The position numbers were made by a program, and so were the translations under genes. A stretch of DNA of 64,000 nucleotides from contig NZ_SMLM01000002.1 of assembly GCF_004682015.1 (NCBI RefSeq), positions 682,001-746,000 of the forward strand, read 5' to 3'. The notes under the pieces are model-generated. The model was given only the letters and a program-made list of their open reading frames with translations. It did no database searches and was not told the origin of the DNA. Positions within the stretch are counted from its first letter, which is position 1. Each line of letters begins with the position of its first letter. The stretch is from Ramlibacter henchirensis. Lineage in GTDB: Bacteria; Pseudomonadota; Gammaproteobacteria; Burkholderiales; Burkholderiaceae_C. Below, one piece after another: positions 1 through 7,992 of this stretch.

Positions 1-443
1 ACGCGGCGCACGCGGTGCGGCTGGGTGTCGATGCGCTGGTGGTGTCGAACCACGGCGGCCGCCAGCTGGACGCCGCGCCTTCGCCGCTGGAAGTGCTGCC
101 CGCGATCCGCGCGGCCGTCGGCGACGACGTCGAGCTCATCCTGGACAGCGGCGTGCGCCGCGGCTCCGACATCGTGATCGCCCGCTGCCTCGGCGCGAAG
201 TTCTCGATCTTCGGCCGGCCCACGCTGTTCGGCGCGGCGGCCGCAGGGGCAGCGGGCATCGAGCGCGTGATCCGCATCGTCCGCAACGAGGTCGACATGG
301 TGCTGGCGCAGATCGGTTGTGCTTCCTTCGACCAGCTGCATCCGGGTTTCCTCTGGTCGCCCGGGACGCCGCACGCCACCCGCGCGGCGCCCGCACCGGA
401 AGTCCAACATGTGGAACAACGGGTGGCCGTTCCCTTTCCTTGA
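1..443 (+). CDS. FMN-dependent alpha-hydroxy acid dehydrogenase/oxidase, C-terminal part (5' end outside window)
   Basis: The frame is open from the left edge to TGA at 441-443, so only the last ~145 residues are present. They hold the end of the FMN TIM barrel of the LldD/glycolate oxidase family: SNHGGRQLD, which supplies the active-site His and Arg, then DSGVRRGSD, and LGAKFSIFGRP, which binds the FMN phosphate. The family oxidises 2-hydroxy acids such as lactate, glycolate or mandelate to 2-oxo acids. The tail after the last helix is unusually long and Pro/Ala rich. It lies 51 bases before a Bug gene on the same strand and may be the end of an operon feeding the dioxygenase and aldolase downstream. 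The substrate cannot be told from this fragment. Confidence 0.9.
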   Translation, partial: AAHAVRLGVDALVVSNHGGRQLDAAPSPLEVLPAIRAAVGDDVELILDSGVRRGSDIVIARCLGAKFSIFGRPTLFGAAAAGAAGIERVIRIVRNEVDMVLAQIGCASFDQLHPGFLWSPGTPHATRAAPAPEVQHVEQRVAVPFP

Positions 444-494
444 CGCACTCCCGTCGCTAACGTGTCCGGTTCCAGAAAGACAAGGAGACAAGAC

Positions 495-1469
495 GTGAAT
501 ACTTTCGGCAGAAGGTCCGTCCTCGCACTGCTCGCCGCCGCACCCGCCGCGCTGCTGGCCCCCGCCGCCCTGGCGCAATCGGACTATCCCAACCGGCCGG
601 TGAAGATCATCGTGGCCTACCCGGCGGGCCAGAGCACCGACATCGCCACGCGCTACTTCGCGCAGAAGCTGACGCAGGCGCTGGGCCAGAGCTTCGTGGT
701 GGAGAACCGGCCCGGCGCGTCCGGCAACATCGGCACCGCGGTGGCAGCCAGATCGGCGCCGGACGGCTACACGCTGATCATGGGCGCCTCCGGCACGCAT
801 GCGATGAACCCGGCGCTGTTCGAGAACCCGGGCTTCGATGCCGAGAAGGACTTCGACGCCATCATGCTCACGGCGCTGATTCCGTTCGCCATCTCCGCCG
901 GTCCCAAGGCCAACATCAACTCCCTCAGCGAGCTGATCGCACTGGCGCGCAAGACGCCCGGCAAGGTCGACACGGCCATCCCCAGCGTCACGGGGCAGCT
1001 CGTGCTGGAGATGCTCAAGCAGCGCGACGTGCCGCTGTTCGGCGTGAAGTTCAAGGGCTCGGCCGATGCGATGACCGCCACGCTCGGCGGGCATGTGTCG
1101 GTGCTCATCGACACCGTGGCGGCCACGCGCACCCAGCTGGGCAAGATCAACGTGCTGGCGGTGACCACGGCCCAGCCGATGGCGTCGATGCCCGGCGTGA
1201 AGACGGCCAGCGAGCAGGGCCTGGCCAACTTCAACATCGCCGCGTGGAATGCGCTGATGGCGCCCAAGGGCGTTCCGCCCGAGATCCAGGCGAAGCTGTC
1301 CGCCGAGATGCGCAAAATCCTGGACCTGCCCGAGACGCAGAAGGCCCTCTCGGACCTCGGCTTCGAGCGCGCGCCCGTGATGAACACGAACGAACTCAAT
1401 GCCTGGCTGCGGGAGGAGCGCCGCAGCTACGCGCAGACCATCAAGACCGCCCAGATGAAGCCCGAGTGA
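495..1469 (+). CDS. Bug/TctC family tripartite tricarboxylate transporter substrate-binding protein
   Basis: A periplasmic solute receptor of the Bug family, which typically binds small carboxylates. I chose the GTG at 495 because AAGGAG lies at 482-487; an in-frame GTG at 462 would put extra charged residues before the signal peptide. The N-terminus is a typical signal (residues 1-~25, cleavage after ALA-Q). Family landmarks follow: YPNRPVKIIV, PAGQSTD at the ligand loop, VVENRPGASGNIGT and DGYTL. The length of 324 residues is normal. No tctA/tctB membrane partners are nearby. It ends 8 bases before the TauD-type dioxygenase, which suggests co-transcription and a shared substrate. Confidence 0.9.
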   Translation: MNTFGRRSVLALLAAAPAALLAPAALAQSDYPNRPVKIIVAYPAGQSTDIATRYFAQKLTQALGQSFVVENRPGASGNIGTAVAARSAPDGYTLIMGASGTHAMNPALFENPGFDAEKDFDAIMLTALIPFAISAGPKANINSLSELIALARKTPGKVDTAIPSVTGQLVLEMLKQRDVPLFGVKFKGSADAMTATLGGHVSVLIDTVAATRTQLGKINVLAVTTAQPMASMPGVKTASEQGLANFNIAAWNALMAPKGVPPEIQAKLSAEMRKILDLPETQKALSDLGFERAPVMNTNELNAWLREERRSYAQTIKTAQMKPE

Positions 1470-1477
1470 GACACCCC

Positions 1478-2356
1478 ATGGCCAAGATCCGCACCACCCC
1501 GCTGCACAGCAATTTCGCCGTGCAGGTACACGCCCAGGTCATGGACCTGGTGGACGATCCCGACGCGATCGAGGAACTGAAAAGCCTCTGGCAGAAGTCG
1601 CCCGTGATGATCTTCCGCCGCCAGTCGCTGGAGGAATCGGAGCTGGTGCGCTTCACGGAGCACTTCGGCCGCTGCGAGACCACCGGCCGCAAGGACATCC
1701 AGTCGCCCTACCAGGAGCAGATCATCTACTTCAGCACGCTGAAGTACGCGGACGGCCGCTTCGTGGGCGGCTTCGCGGGCGGCGACGACGTGGACTGGCA
1801 CTCCGACCAGACCTACCAGGTGCGGCCCGCCACCGGCGCCATGCTGTTCGGCACCGAAGTCCCGCGCGACGGCGGCGACATCTACTGGGCCGACCAGTAC
1901 GGCGCGTGGGACCGCCTGCCCCGGGACGTGCAGCAGCTGATCGAGGGCAGGACCGGCGTCTACCGCTACGCCAAACGCTACGCGATGCTCAACGCGCTGG
2001 AGCTCAAGGACAAGGAAAAGGCCAACGCGATGCTCAGCCTGCCCGATGCGAAGCACAAGGTGGTGCTGACGCATCCGCGCACCGGCCGCAAGGCGCTGTA
2101 TGCGGACCCGACGACGCTGGTGGAGATCGAAGGCCTCTCCAAGGCGGAGAACGAGCGGGTGCTGCCGATCCTGTTCGAGACGGGCGGACATCCGTCGCTG
2201 GTGTACCGGCACAAGGTGCACAACGGCGACCTGTTGATGTGGGACAACGGCTGCACCATGCACCGCCGCGACGAGATGCGGCTGGACCAGCCGCGCCTGA
2301 TGAAGCGCACCACGTTCCGCCTGTCCGCCGCCGACTACTGCGTGCCGCAGCCATGA
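1478..2356 (+). CDS. TauD/TfdA family Fe(II)/2-oxoglutarate-dependent dioxygenase
   Basis: A 292-residue cytoplasmic dioxygenase. The HxD pair of the iron site is visible as WHSDQTY (His108, Asp110), and the distal histidine probably lies in NGCTMHRR (His262), followed by the 2-oxoglutarate-binding Arg region. Enzymes of this family hydroxylate a substrate next to a heteroatom or ether bond (taurine, 2,4-D, alkyl sulfates) while converting 2-oxoglutarate to succinate. The start ATG at 1478 follows the Bug gene by 8 bases, and the stop overlaps the next start as ATGA at 2353. It therefore forms a tight unit with a Bug receptor and a class II aldolase. The true substrate is unknown; taurine itself is not indicated because no TauABC genes are near. 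Confidence 0.9.
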   Translation: MAKIRTTPLHSNFAVQVHAQVMDLVDDPDAIEELKSLWQKSPVMIFRRQSLEESELVRFTEHFGRCETTGRKDIQSPYQEQIIYFSTLKYADGRFVGGFAGGDDVDWHSDQTYQVRPATGAMLFGTEVPRDGGDIYWADQYGAWDRLPRDVQQLIEGRTGVYRYAKRYAMLNALELKDKEKANAMLSLPDAKHKVVLTHPRTGRKALYADPTTLVEIEGLSKAENERVLPILFETGGHPSLVYRHKVHNGDLLMWDNGCTMHRRDEMRLDQPRLMKRTTFRLSAADYCVPQP

Positions 2357-3117
2357 AGCGCGACGCCGCGGTGCGCGACCTGGTCTCCGAGCAGGAGTGG
2401 CAGGCCCGCGTCGAGCTCGCGGCTTGCTACCGGCTCATGCCGCTCTACGGCATGAGCGACCTGATCTACAACCACATCACGTCGCGCGTACCGGGCACCG
2501 ACGACCGCATCCTGATCAACCCGTACGGCTGGCTGTACGAGGAGATCACGGCGTCCAGCCTCGTGACGATCGACCTGGCCGGCAACGTCGTCTTCAACCC
2601 GCACGACGACCACGGCATCAACGCGGCGGGCTACGTGATCCACAGCGCGGTGCACATGGCGCGGCACGACGTGGGCTGCGCCATGCACACGCACTCGCGC
2701 GCCGGCATGGCCGTCTCGGCGCTCAAGTGCGGGCTGCTGCCGCTGACGCAGACGGCGATGCGCTTCGCGGACATCGCCTACCACGACTACGAGGGGCCGG
2801 CCATCGACGAGGCCGAGCGCGAGCGGCTGGTGCGCGACCTCGGCGATGCGAGCGCCATGATCCTGCGCAACCACGGGCTGCTGGCCGTGGGCGCCGACGT
2901 GCCGCAGTGCTTCAACACCATGTACTGGCTGGAGATGGCCTGCCGCGCGCAGGTCAACGCGATGGCGTGCAACGCGGAACTGCTGATCCCGCCGAAAGAC
3001 GTCGTGGACAAGACCTGCCACCTCTACAAGCCGCACGTGCGGCGTCCGCACGGCCTGCTGGAGTGGCCGGCGATGCTTCGCACGCTCGACCGGCGCGATC
3101 CTTCCTACAAGCAGTGA
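2353..3117 (+). CDS. Class II aldolase/adducin family protein
   Basis: A 254-residue protein of the AraD/FucA fold. The zinc-binding pattern is present: MHTHSRAG (His112, His114) and a third histidine in RNHGLLAVG (His174). Members cleave or epimerise sugar phosphates and related hydroxy-carboxylates, and many Burkholderiales members next to Bug genes have unknown substrates. The ATG at 2353 overlaps the stop of the dioxygenase gene (ATGA), so translation is probably coupled. Lacking a diagnostic substrate-specificity loop that I can read, I cannot choose between aldolase, epimerase and decarboxylase activity. It faces the IclR gene convergently with a 29-base gap. Confidence 0.88.
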   Translation: MKRDAAVRDLVSEQEWQARVELAACYRLMPLYGMSDLIYNHITSRVPGTDDRILINPYGWLYEEITASSLVTIDLAGNVVFNPHDDHGINAAGYVIHSAVHMARHDVGCAMHTHSRAGMAVSALKCGLLPLTQTAMRFADIAYHDYEGPAIDEAERERLVRDLGDASAMILRNHGLLAVGADVPQCFNTMYWLEMACRAQVNAMACNAELLIPPKDVVDKTCHLYKPHVRRPHGLLEWPAMLRTLDRRDPSYKQ

Positions 3118-3146
3118 TCCGTTTCGTTCCCCATGCGGGATGACGG

Positions 3147-3899
3147 CTAAGCCTTCGTCCACTGCCTCGCGATGAACCCGCACGTGGCCAGCAGCAGCTG
3201 GGCGTGCTCCGTCACGTTGGCCTCCATCCGATGACGCGGGCCGGCGACGGCGACGGCCAGCGTTTCCGAGTGCACCGACAGGAAGGCGGAAACGGCCCAC
3301 ACGTCGGGCACGTTCTCGCCGCGCGTGAGGAAGTAGCCGCGGCGGCGGCTCTCCAGGATGTCGGCGATCAGCGCTTCCTGGTCGGTCAGCGTGGCGCCCG
3401 TGATCGCCGGCAGCGCGCGGCCCGACATTTGCGCGCGCAGCTCGGCCTCCTTGAGGCTGCCCAGGAGCGCCTTGCCGATGGCGCTGGAATGCAGCGGCTT
3501 GAACTCGCCCGGTTTGGCGGAGTACCGGATCGAGTGCGGGCTCTCCACCACCTGGAGATAGATCACCGCGTCGCCCTGCCGCTTGCCCAGGATCACCGTC
3601 TCTCGCGAGGCGTCGCGCAGCCGCTCCAGCATGGGCATGACGCGTTCGACGAACGGATCCTTCTCGTGGATCGAGCGCGCCAGGTCGAAGAAGCGTCGCG
3701 TCGGGTACAGCGCCCTCGGGCGCGTCAGCGAGTACAGGTAGCCGCGAGCGGTGAGCGTGCCCACGATCGCGTGGCAGCTGCTCTTGGGGATGCCCGTCAT
3801 CTCCGCCAGGTCCGTCAGCGACAACGGCTTCTGCACCTTGTCGAACGCTTCGAAGATGTCGAGCACACGCTCGACGGCGGTGACGGCGACGTTGCTCAT
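3147..3899 (-). CDS. IclR family transcriptional regulator
   Basis: A 250-residue regulator. Residues 1-~65 form the IclR winged helix-turn-helix (AVERVLDIFEAF, LTDLAEMTGIPKSSCHAIV, a wing with TRGY-like ARGYLY), and the remainder is the GAF-like effector domain (SAIGKALL, RRRGYF, AVSAFLS). IclR proteins usually respond to small organic acids or aromatic acids and bind palindromes near the genes they control. It is divergent from the B12 mutase operon, and the 122-base gap between them contains two palindromes (see the operator entries). It is the obvious candidate regulator of that operon and probably of itself. Confidence 0.92.
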   Translation of the reverse strand: MSNVAVTAVERVLDIFEAFDKVQKPLSLTDLAEMTGIPKSSCHAIVGTLTARGYLYSLTRPRALYPTRRFFDLARSIHEKDPFVERVMPMLERLRDASRETVILGKRQGDAVIYLQVVESPHSIRYSAKPGEFKPLHSSAIGKALLGSLKEAELRAQMSGRALPAITGATLTDQEALIADILESRRRGYFLTRGENVPDVWAVSAFLSVHSETLAVAVAGPRHRMEANVTEHAQLLLATCGFIARQWTKA

Positions 3900-3909
3900 C
3901 CTTGGCTTC

Positions 3910-3925
3910 GTTCAGCCCGCTGAAC
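3910..3925. promoter_or_regulatory. Candidate IclR operator, palindrome 1
   Basis: GTTCAG-CCCG-CTGAAC is a perfect 6+4+6 inverted repeat lying 11 bases upstream of the IclR start codon. Its GTTC/GAAC arms resemble those of the second palindrome 50 bases away. Binding here would block iclR itself. The assignment as operator is inference from position and symmetry. Confidence 0.5.
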
Positions 3926-3968
3926 AAATCTCCTCGTGCTTTGATCCGGAAGGGTTGCCCGATGCAAG

Positions 3969-3988
3969 TTGTTCGAAATGCCGAACAA
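3969..3988. promoter_or_regulatory. Candidate IclR operator, palindrome 2
   Basis: TTGTTCG-(6 bases)-CGAACAA is a perfect inverted repeat with 7-base arms, 34 bases upstream of the start of the crotonase-fold gene. The GTTCG/CGAAC arms agree with half-sites known for several IclR regulators such as the Pca/Pob type. It probably controls the operon that starts at 4022. Confidence 0.55.
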
Positions 3989-4021
3989 CAGTTCTTTTCA
4001 CCGAATCGCGGCGAATCTAGC

Positions 4022-4822
4022 ATGACCGCCATGCAAGCCTCCACGAAGCAAGGCAGCGGCGAGAACGTCCGCATCGACGAGCGCAGCGGCGCGGTCTGGA
4101 TCACCGTCGACCGCGCCCAGAAACACAACGCGCTCGCCCGCCCCGTTCTCAACGAGCTGGCCACCGCCGTGCGCAGCGCGGGCGCACGCGAGGACGTGCG
4201 CTACATCGTCGTCACCGGCGCGGGCGACAAGTACTTCGCGGCCGGCGGCGACCTGCGCGATCTCGCCAACGTGCGCGACGAAGCGGCCGTCATGGCGATG
4301 ATGGAAGAAGCCGCCGCGGCGCTCGACGCGATCCGGCACTGCCCCGTCCCGGTGATCGCGCTGCTCAACGGCGACGCGATCGGGGGCGGCGCCGAACTCG
4401 CACTGGCCTGCGACATGCGCCTGCAGTCCGCCCATGCGCGCATCGGCTACATCCAGGCCAAGCTGGCCATCACCTCGGCCTGGGGCGGCGGCCCCGACCT
4501 GTTCCAGCTCATCGGCCCGGCCCATGCGATGCGCATGATGAGCCGGTGCGAACTGGTGGGGGCCGAGCAGGCGCTCGCCTGGGGCCTGGCGGACGCCGTG
4601 ATCCGCGACGGTGCCGGAGGCGATGACCTCAAGGCCTTCCTCGAGCCGCTGGACGCCTGCGCGCCGCAGGTGCTGCGCGGCATCAAGGCCCAGGCCATCG
4701 CGGCGCGCCAGGGCGCGGGCTGGAAGGCGCACCGCGCCGTCGAACAGCAGCACCTGGTCCGCACCTGGCTGCACGACGACCACTGGGCCGCCTCCGAAAA
4801 GCTTTTGTCCAAAGGTTCCTGA
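4022..4822 (+). CDS. Crotonase-superfamily protein (enoyl-CoA hydratase/isomerase fold), possible acyl-CoA decarboxylase
   Basis: A 266-residue crotonase-fold protein. Oxyanion-hole segments are seen at FAAGGD (72-77) and IGGGAEL (120-126). Aligning to rat crotonase, Glu144 corresponds to Glu125 here, but the second catalytic glutamate (Glu164) is Gln145 in YIQAKLAI. A plain hydratase needs both, so a decarboxylase or other reaction is more likely; methylmalonyl- and ethylmalonyl-CoA decarboxylases of this family also lack that glutamate, and SAWGGG recalls them. It is the first gene of the mutase operon and ends one base before the mutase start. The start is uncertain: ATG 4022 or ATG 4031, neither with a clear ribosome binding site. 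Confidence 0.85.
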   Translation: MTAMQASTKQGSGENVRIDERSGAVWITVDRAQKHNALARPVLNELATAVRSAGAREDVRYIVVTGAGDKYFAAGGDLRDLANVRDEAAVMAMMEEAAAALDAIRHCPVPVIALLNGDAIGGGAELALACDMRLQSAHARIGYIQAKLAITSAWGGGPDLFQLIGPAHAMRMMSRCELVGAEQALAWGLADAVIRDGAGGDDLKAFLEPLDACAPQVLRGIKAQAIAARQGAGWKAHRAVEQQHLVRTWLHDDHWAASEKLLSKGS

Positions 4823-4823
4823 G

Positions 4824-6449
4824 ATGAACGCAAGAGACCCGAATCCGCCGGCCGAACTGGCCGAACCCGTGCTGGGGCCGGTGAGCCGCAGCGGCATTCC
4901 CGTGCCTACCGCCGTCGACGCGAGCGCCGTCAAGCCCGAGAACATCGGCAAGCCCGGCGAATACCCGTTCACGCGCGGCATCTTCCCCGACGGCTACCAG
5001 GGCCGGCTGTGGACCATCCGCCAGTACTCCGGCTTCGGCACCGCGGAGGAATCGAACGAGCGCTACAAGTTCCTGCTGCAGCAGGGCCAGACCGGCCTGT
5101 CGGTGGCGCTGGACCTGCCCACGCAGTGCGGCTTCGATCCCACCCACCCCATGGCCCGGCCGGAGATCGGCAAGGTCGGCGTGTCGCTGTCCAACCTGAG
5201 CGAGGCCGAGATCCTGTTCAAGGACCTGGACCTCTCGAAGATCTCGACCTCGTTCACGATCAACGGCACGGCCGCGATCATCTACGCGATGTACCTGGCC
5301 GTGGCCGACAAGCAGGGCGTTCCGCGCAGCAAGCTCACCGGCACGATCCAGAACGACATCCTCAAGGAGTACGTGGCGCGCGGCACCTGGATCTTCCCGG
5401 TGCGGCCGTCGATGCGCCTGATCGCCGACTCGATCCTGTACTCCAACGACGTCACGCCGCGCTTCAACCCGATCAGCATCGCGGGCGCGCACGTGCGCGA
5501 CGCGGGCGCGACCGCCGCCGAGGAGATGGCGTACACGCTGGCCAACGGGCTGGCGTACGTGGAGGAGTTGAAGCGCCGCGGCGGCGACGTCGAGAAGTTC
5601 GCCAAGCGGCTCTCGTTCTTCTTCTACGTGCACATGGACTTCTTCGACGAGATCGCGAAGTTCCGCGCCGGCCGGCGCCTGTGGGCGCGCTTCATGAAGG
5701 AGCGCTACGGCGCCAACGATCCGAAGGCGCAGCACTTCCGCTTCGGCGTGGTGTGCGGCGGCTCCTCGCTGGTCGCGCCGCAGCCGTACAACAACGTGGT
5801 GCGGGTCGCGGTGGAAACCATGGCGGCGGTGTTCGGCGGCGCGCAGTCGATCTTCACCTGCGCATTCGACGAAGCCTTCCAGATCCCCACCGAGTTCTCG
5901 GCGGAGCTGGCGGTGCGCACGCAGCAGATGATCGCCTTCGAATCGGGCATCGGGCGCACGGTCGACCCGCTGGGCGGCAGCTACTTCCTGGAGCAGCACA
6001 CCGATCGCATGGAGGAGGCCATCCTCAAGGTGATGAACGAGATCGACGCCTACGGCGGCGTGACCCCGGCCATCGAGGACGGCTGGATCCAGCTGCGCCT
6101 GGCCGAGCGCGGGCTGGAGCGCAAGCTGGACACCGACTCGGGCAAGAACGTGATCGTCGGCCAGAACCACTTCCGCAAGGAGGGCGAGCAGATCGGCGTC
6201 CGCGAGATCTTCAAGCTTGACCCGACCGTGGCGCAGCGGGCCCTGGAGAAGTTCCAGCGCGTGCTGGACACGCGCAGCCAGTCGGCGGTGGATGCGTCCC
6301 TCGCGAAGCTGGCAACCGCGGCCGCGAAGGACAGCGAGAACGTGATGCCTTACCTGGTGGACTGCTGCCATGCGTACGCGACGGTGGGCGAGATGGTCGC
6401 GTGCCTGAAGAAGGAATGGGGCGAATTCAAGGAGCCGGTGAACCTATGA
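4824..6449 (+). CDS. Methylmalonyl-CoA mutase family protein, large (catalytic) subunit without B12 domain
   Basis: A 541-residue acyl-CoA mutase TIM-barrel subunit. Typical segments are WTIRQYSGFGTAEESN, LSVALDLPTQ and DPLGGSYFLE. It lacks the C-terminal cobalamin domain of MutB; that domain is the next gene, a layout known from isobutyryl-CoA and 2-hydroxyisobutyryl-CoA mutases. The specificity positions, however, read Tyr68 (methylmalonyl-CoA mutase Tyr89; Phe in isobutyryl-, Ile in hydroxyisobutyryl-type) and Arg186 in YVARGT (mutase Arg207; Gln in the isobutyryl type). Ala95 replaces the Asp of hydroxyisobutyryl mutases. These residues predict a substrate with a second carboxylate, such as methylmalonyl-CoA/succinyl-CoA or a homologue. 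Stop and next start overlap (ATGA at 6446). Confidence 0.93.
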   Translation: MNARDPNPPAELAEPVLGPVSRSGIPVPTAVDASAVKPENIGKPGEYPFTRGIFPDGYQGRLWTIRQYSGFGTAEESNERYKFLLQQGQTGLSVALDLPTQCGFDPTHPMARPEIGKVGVSLSNLSEAEILFKDLDLSKISTSFTINGTAAIIYAMYLAVADKQGVPRSKLTGTIQNDILKEYVARGTWIFPVRPSMRLIADSILYSNDVTPRFNPISIAGAHVRDAGATAAEEMAYTLANGLAYVEELKRRGGDVEKFAKRLSFFFYVHMDFFDEIAKFRAGRRLWARFMKERYGANDPKAQHFRFGVVCGGSSLVAPQPYNNVVRVAVETMAAVFGGAQSIFTCAFDEAFQIPTEFSAELAVRTQQMIAFESGIGRTVDPLGGSYFLEQHTDRMEEAILKVMNEIDAYGGVTPAIEDGWIQLRLAERGLERKLDTDSGKNVIVGQNHFRKEGEQIGVREIFKLDPTVAQRALEKFQRVLDTRSQSAVDASLAKLATAAAKDSENVMPYLVDCCHAYATVGEMVACLKKEWGEFKEPVNL

Positions 6450-6862
6450 ACGATGTGAAGGAAGCCAGGCCTCTGGCGGGCAAGCGGATCCTGGTGGGCA
6501 AGCCGGGCCTGGATGGCCACGACATCGGCGCCAAGATCGTCGCGCTCACGCTGCGCGACGCCGGCGCCGAGGTGATCTACACAGGCCTGCGCCGCAGCCC
6601 CGCGCAGATCGCGCAGGTGGCTGTCGACGAGGGCGTGGACGCGGTCGGCCTCTCGATCCTCTCGGGCAGCCACAAGGAGCTGGTCGGCGACGTCATCTCC
6701 GAGCTGCGCGCGCACAAGGCGGGCGACGTGAAGGTGTTCGTCGGCGGCACGATCCCCGGCGAGGACCACGCCGCGCTGCGCGAACTGGGCGTGGCGGCCG
6801 TCTTCACCGCCGACATGCCGCTGGACAGGGTCGTCTCGCAACTGGCGGCGGAGCTGGCATGA
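6446..6862 (+). CDS. Cobalamin-binding small subunit of acyl-CoA mutase
   Basis: A 138-residue stand-alone B12-binding domain. It shows the DxHxxG signature as DGHDIG (23-28, His25 being the lower cobalt ligand), the nucleotide-loop serine segment GLSILSGSH and the glycine-rich VGGTIPGED. It is the partner of the large subunit encoded immediately upstream; together they make a heteromeric adenosylcobalamin mutase. It overlaps the previous stop and the next start by four bases each (ATGA at 6446 and at 6859), so the three products are likely made in fixed proportion. Confidence 0.95.
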   Translation: MNDVKEARPLAGKRILVGKPGLDGHDIGAKIVALTLRDAGAEVIYTGLRRSPAQIAQVAVDEGVDAVGLSILSGSHKELVGDVISELRAHKAGDVKVFVGGTIPGEDHAALRELGVAAVFTADMPLDRVVSQLAAELA

Positions 6863-7992
6863 AGGGCAACGGGCCGCTGGCCGGCATCCGCATCATCGAG
6901 GTCGGCCACATGCTGGCAGGACCTTACTGCGGGCTGCTGCTGGCCGACATGGGAGCCGAGCTGATCAAGGTGGAGCCGCCCGAAGGCGACATCGCACGCA
7001 AGGTCAGCCCGCATTTCATCGGCCCGCACAACGCCTACTTCGCGAGCCTGAACCGCAACAAGAAAAGCGTGGTGCTGGACCTGGCGAGCAGCGAGGGCCG
7101 CGCCCAGCTGCAATCGCTCGCGGCGACGTCCCATGCGCTGATCACCAACCTGCGGCCGTCGGCGATCAAGAAGCTCGGGCTCACCTACGCCAGCCTGAAG
7201 GAATGCAACCCGAAGATCGTTTGCGTTGCGCTCACCGGCTATGGCCTCGAAGGCCCCTACTCCGAGGCGCCGGCCTACGACTACGTGATCCAGGCATTGA
7301 CGGGCGTGATGGCATTGACGGGCGATCCGTCTTCGCCGCCGACCAAGGCGGGCTACTCGGCCGTCGACAACTCGGCGGGCATCATGGCCGCCATGGGCCT
7401 GCTGGCCAAGATCGTCGAAGGCCGCGGCGGCCAGGTCGACGTCGCCATGTACGACGTGATGATGTCGCAGCTGAACTACCTGGCGGGCGCGTCGCTCAAT
7501 GCGGGCGAGACGGTGGAGCGGCTGGCCAACTCCTCCCATCCGTACATGGTGCCGGCGCAGATCTTCCCGACGAAGGATGGCTGGCTGACGCTGTTCATCA
7601 CGCACGACAAGTTCTGGCAGAAGTTCTGCACCGAGATCGGCCGGCCCGAGTGGGCGAGCGATCCGGTGTTCGCCACCATGGCGGCGCGCCGCGAGAACCG
7701 CTCGCGCGTGCTGGCGGCCATCGGCGAAGTGCTGATGCAGGCCGGCGCCGCCGAATGGGTGCGACGCCTGGCGCCGCTGGGCATCGTGGTCTCCGAAGTG
7801 GGAACCCTGGCGCAGGCGCTCGAAGGCGACCTCGCGAAGTCGCGCGACCTGGTGGTCCCGCTGGGCGACGCGAAGTCGGGACTGCGCGCTGTGGGCGCGC
7901 CGGTGAAGTTCGACGGGTTCTCGCCCGGCTACGGGATGCCGCCGCTGCTGGACGAGCATCACCAGGAAGTGCTGGGGAAGGCGATCGCGTGA
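6859..7992 (+). CDS. CaiB/BaiF (class III) CoA-transferase
   Basis: A 377-residue family III CoA-transferase. The N-terminal Rossmann part has GIRIIEVGHMLAGPYC and LADMGAELIKVEPPEGD; the predicted catalytic aspartate is Asp141 in PAYDYVIQA. These enzymes move CoA between carboxylic acids, commonly from succinyl-CoA to a dicarboxylic or hydroxy acid. In this operon it is the only CoA-activating enzyme, so it probably makes the acyl-CoA substrate of the mutase. If succinyl-CoA is the donor and the mutase returns succinyl-CoA, the cycle would regenerate its own CoA donor (inference). It overlaps both neighbours. Confidence 0.93.
   Translation: MKGNGPLAGIRIIEVGHMLAGPYCGLLLADMGAELIKVEPPEGDIARKVSPHFIGPHNAYFASLNRNKKSVVLDLASSEGRAQLQSLAATSHALITNLRPSAIKKLGLTYASLKECNPKIVCVALTGYGLEGPYSEAPAYDYVIQALTGVMALTGDPSSPPTKAGYSAVDNSAGIMAAMGLLAKIVEGRGGQVDVAMYDVMMSQLNYLAGASLNAGETVERLANSSHPYMVPAQIFPTKDGWLTLFITHDKFWQKFCTEIGRPEWASDPVFATMAARRENRSRVLAAIGEVLMQAGAAEWVRRLAPLGIVVSEVGTLAQALEGDLAKSRDLVVPLGDAKSGLRAVGAPVKFDGFSPGYGMPPLLDEHHQEVLGKAIA

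Noticed and set aside
4683..6371. Long open frame on the (-) strand (about 560 codons) opposite the mutase large subunit
   Set aside because: It is the mirror of a strongly coding GC-rich gene, its translation is Arg/His/Val-rich without domains, and the (+) strand protein is a clear mutase.
4824..6862. 2-hydroxyisobutyryl-CoA mutase (HcmA/HcmB)
   Set aside because: Subunit layout fits, but the diagnostic Ile and Asp are Tyr68 and Ala95 here.
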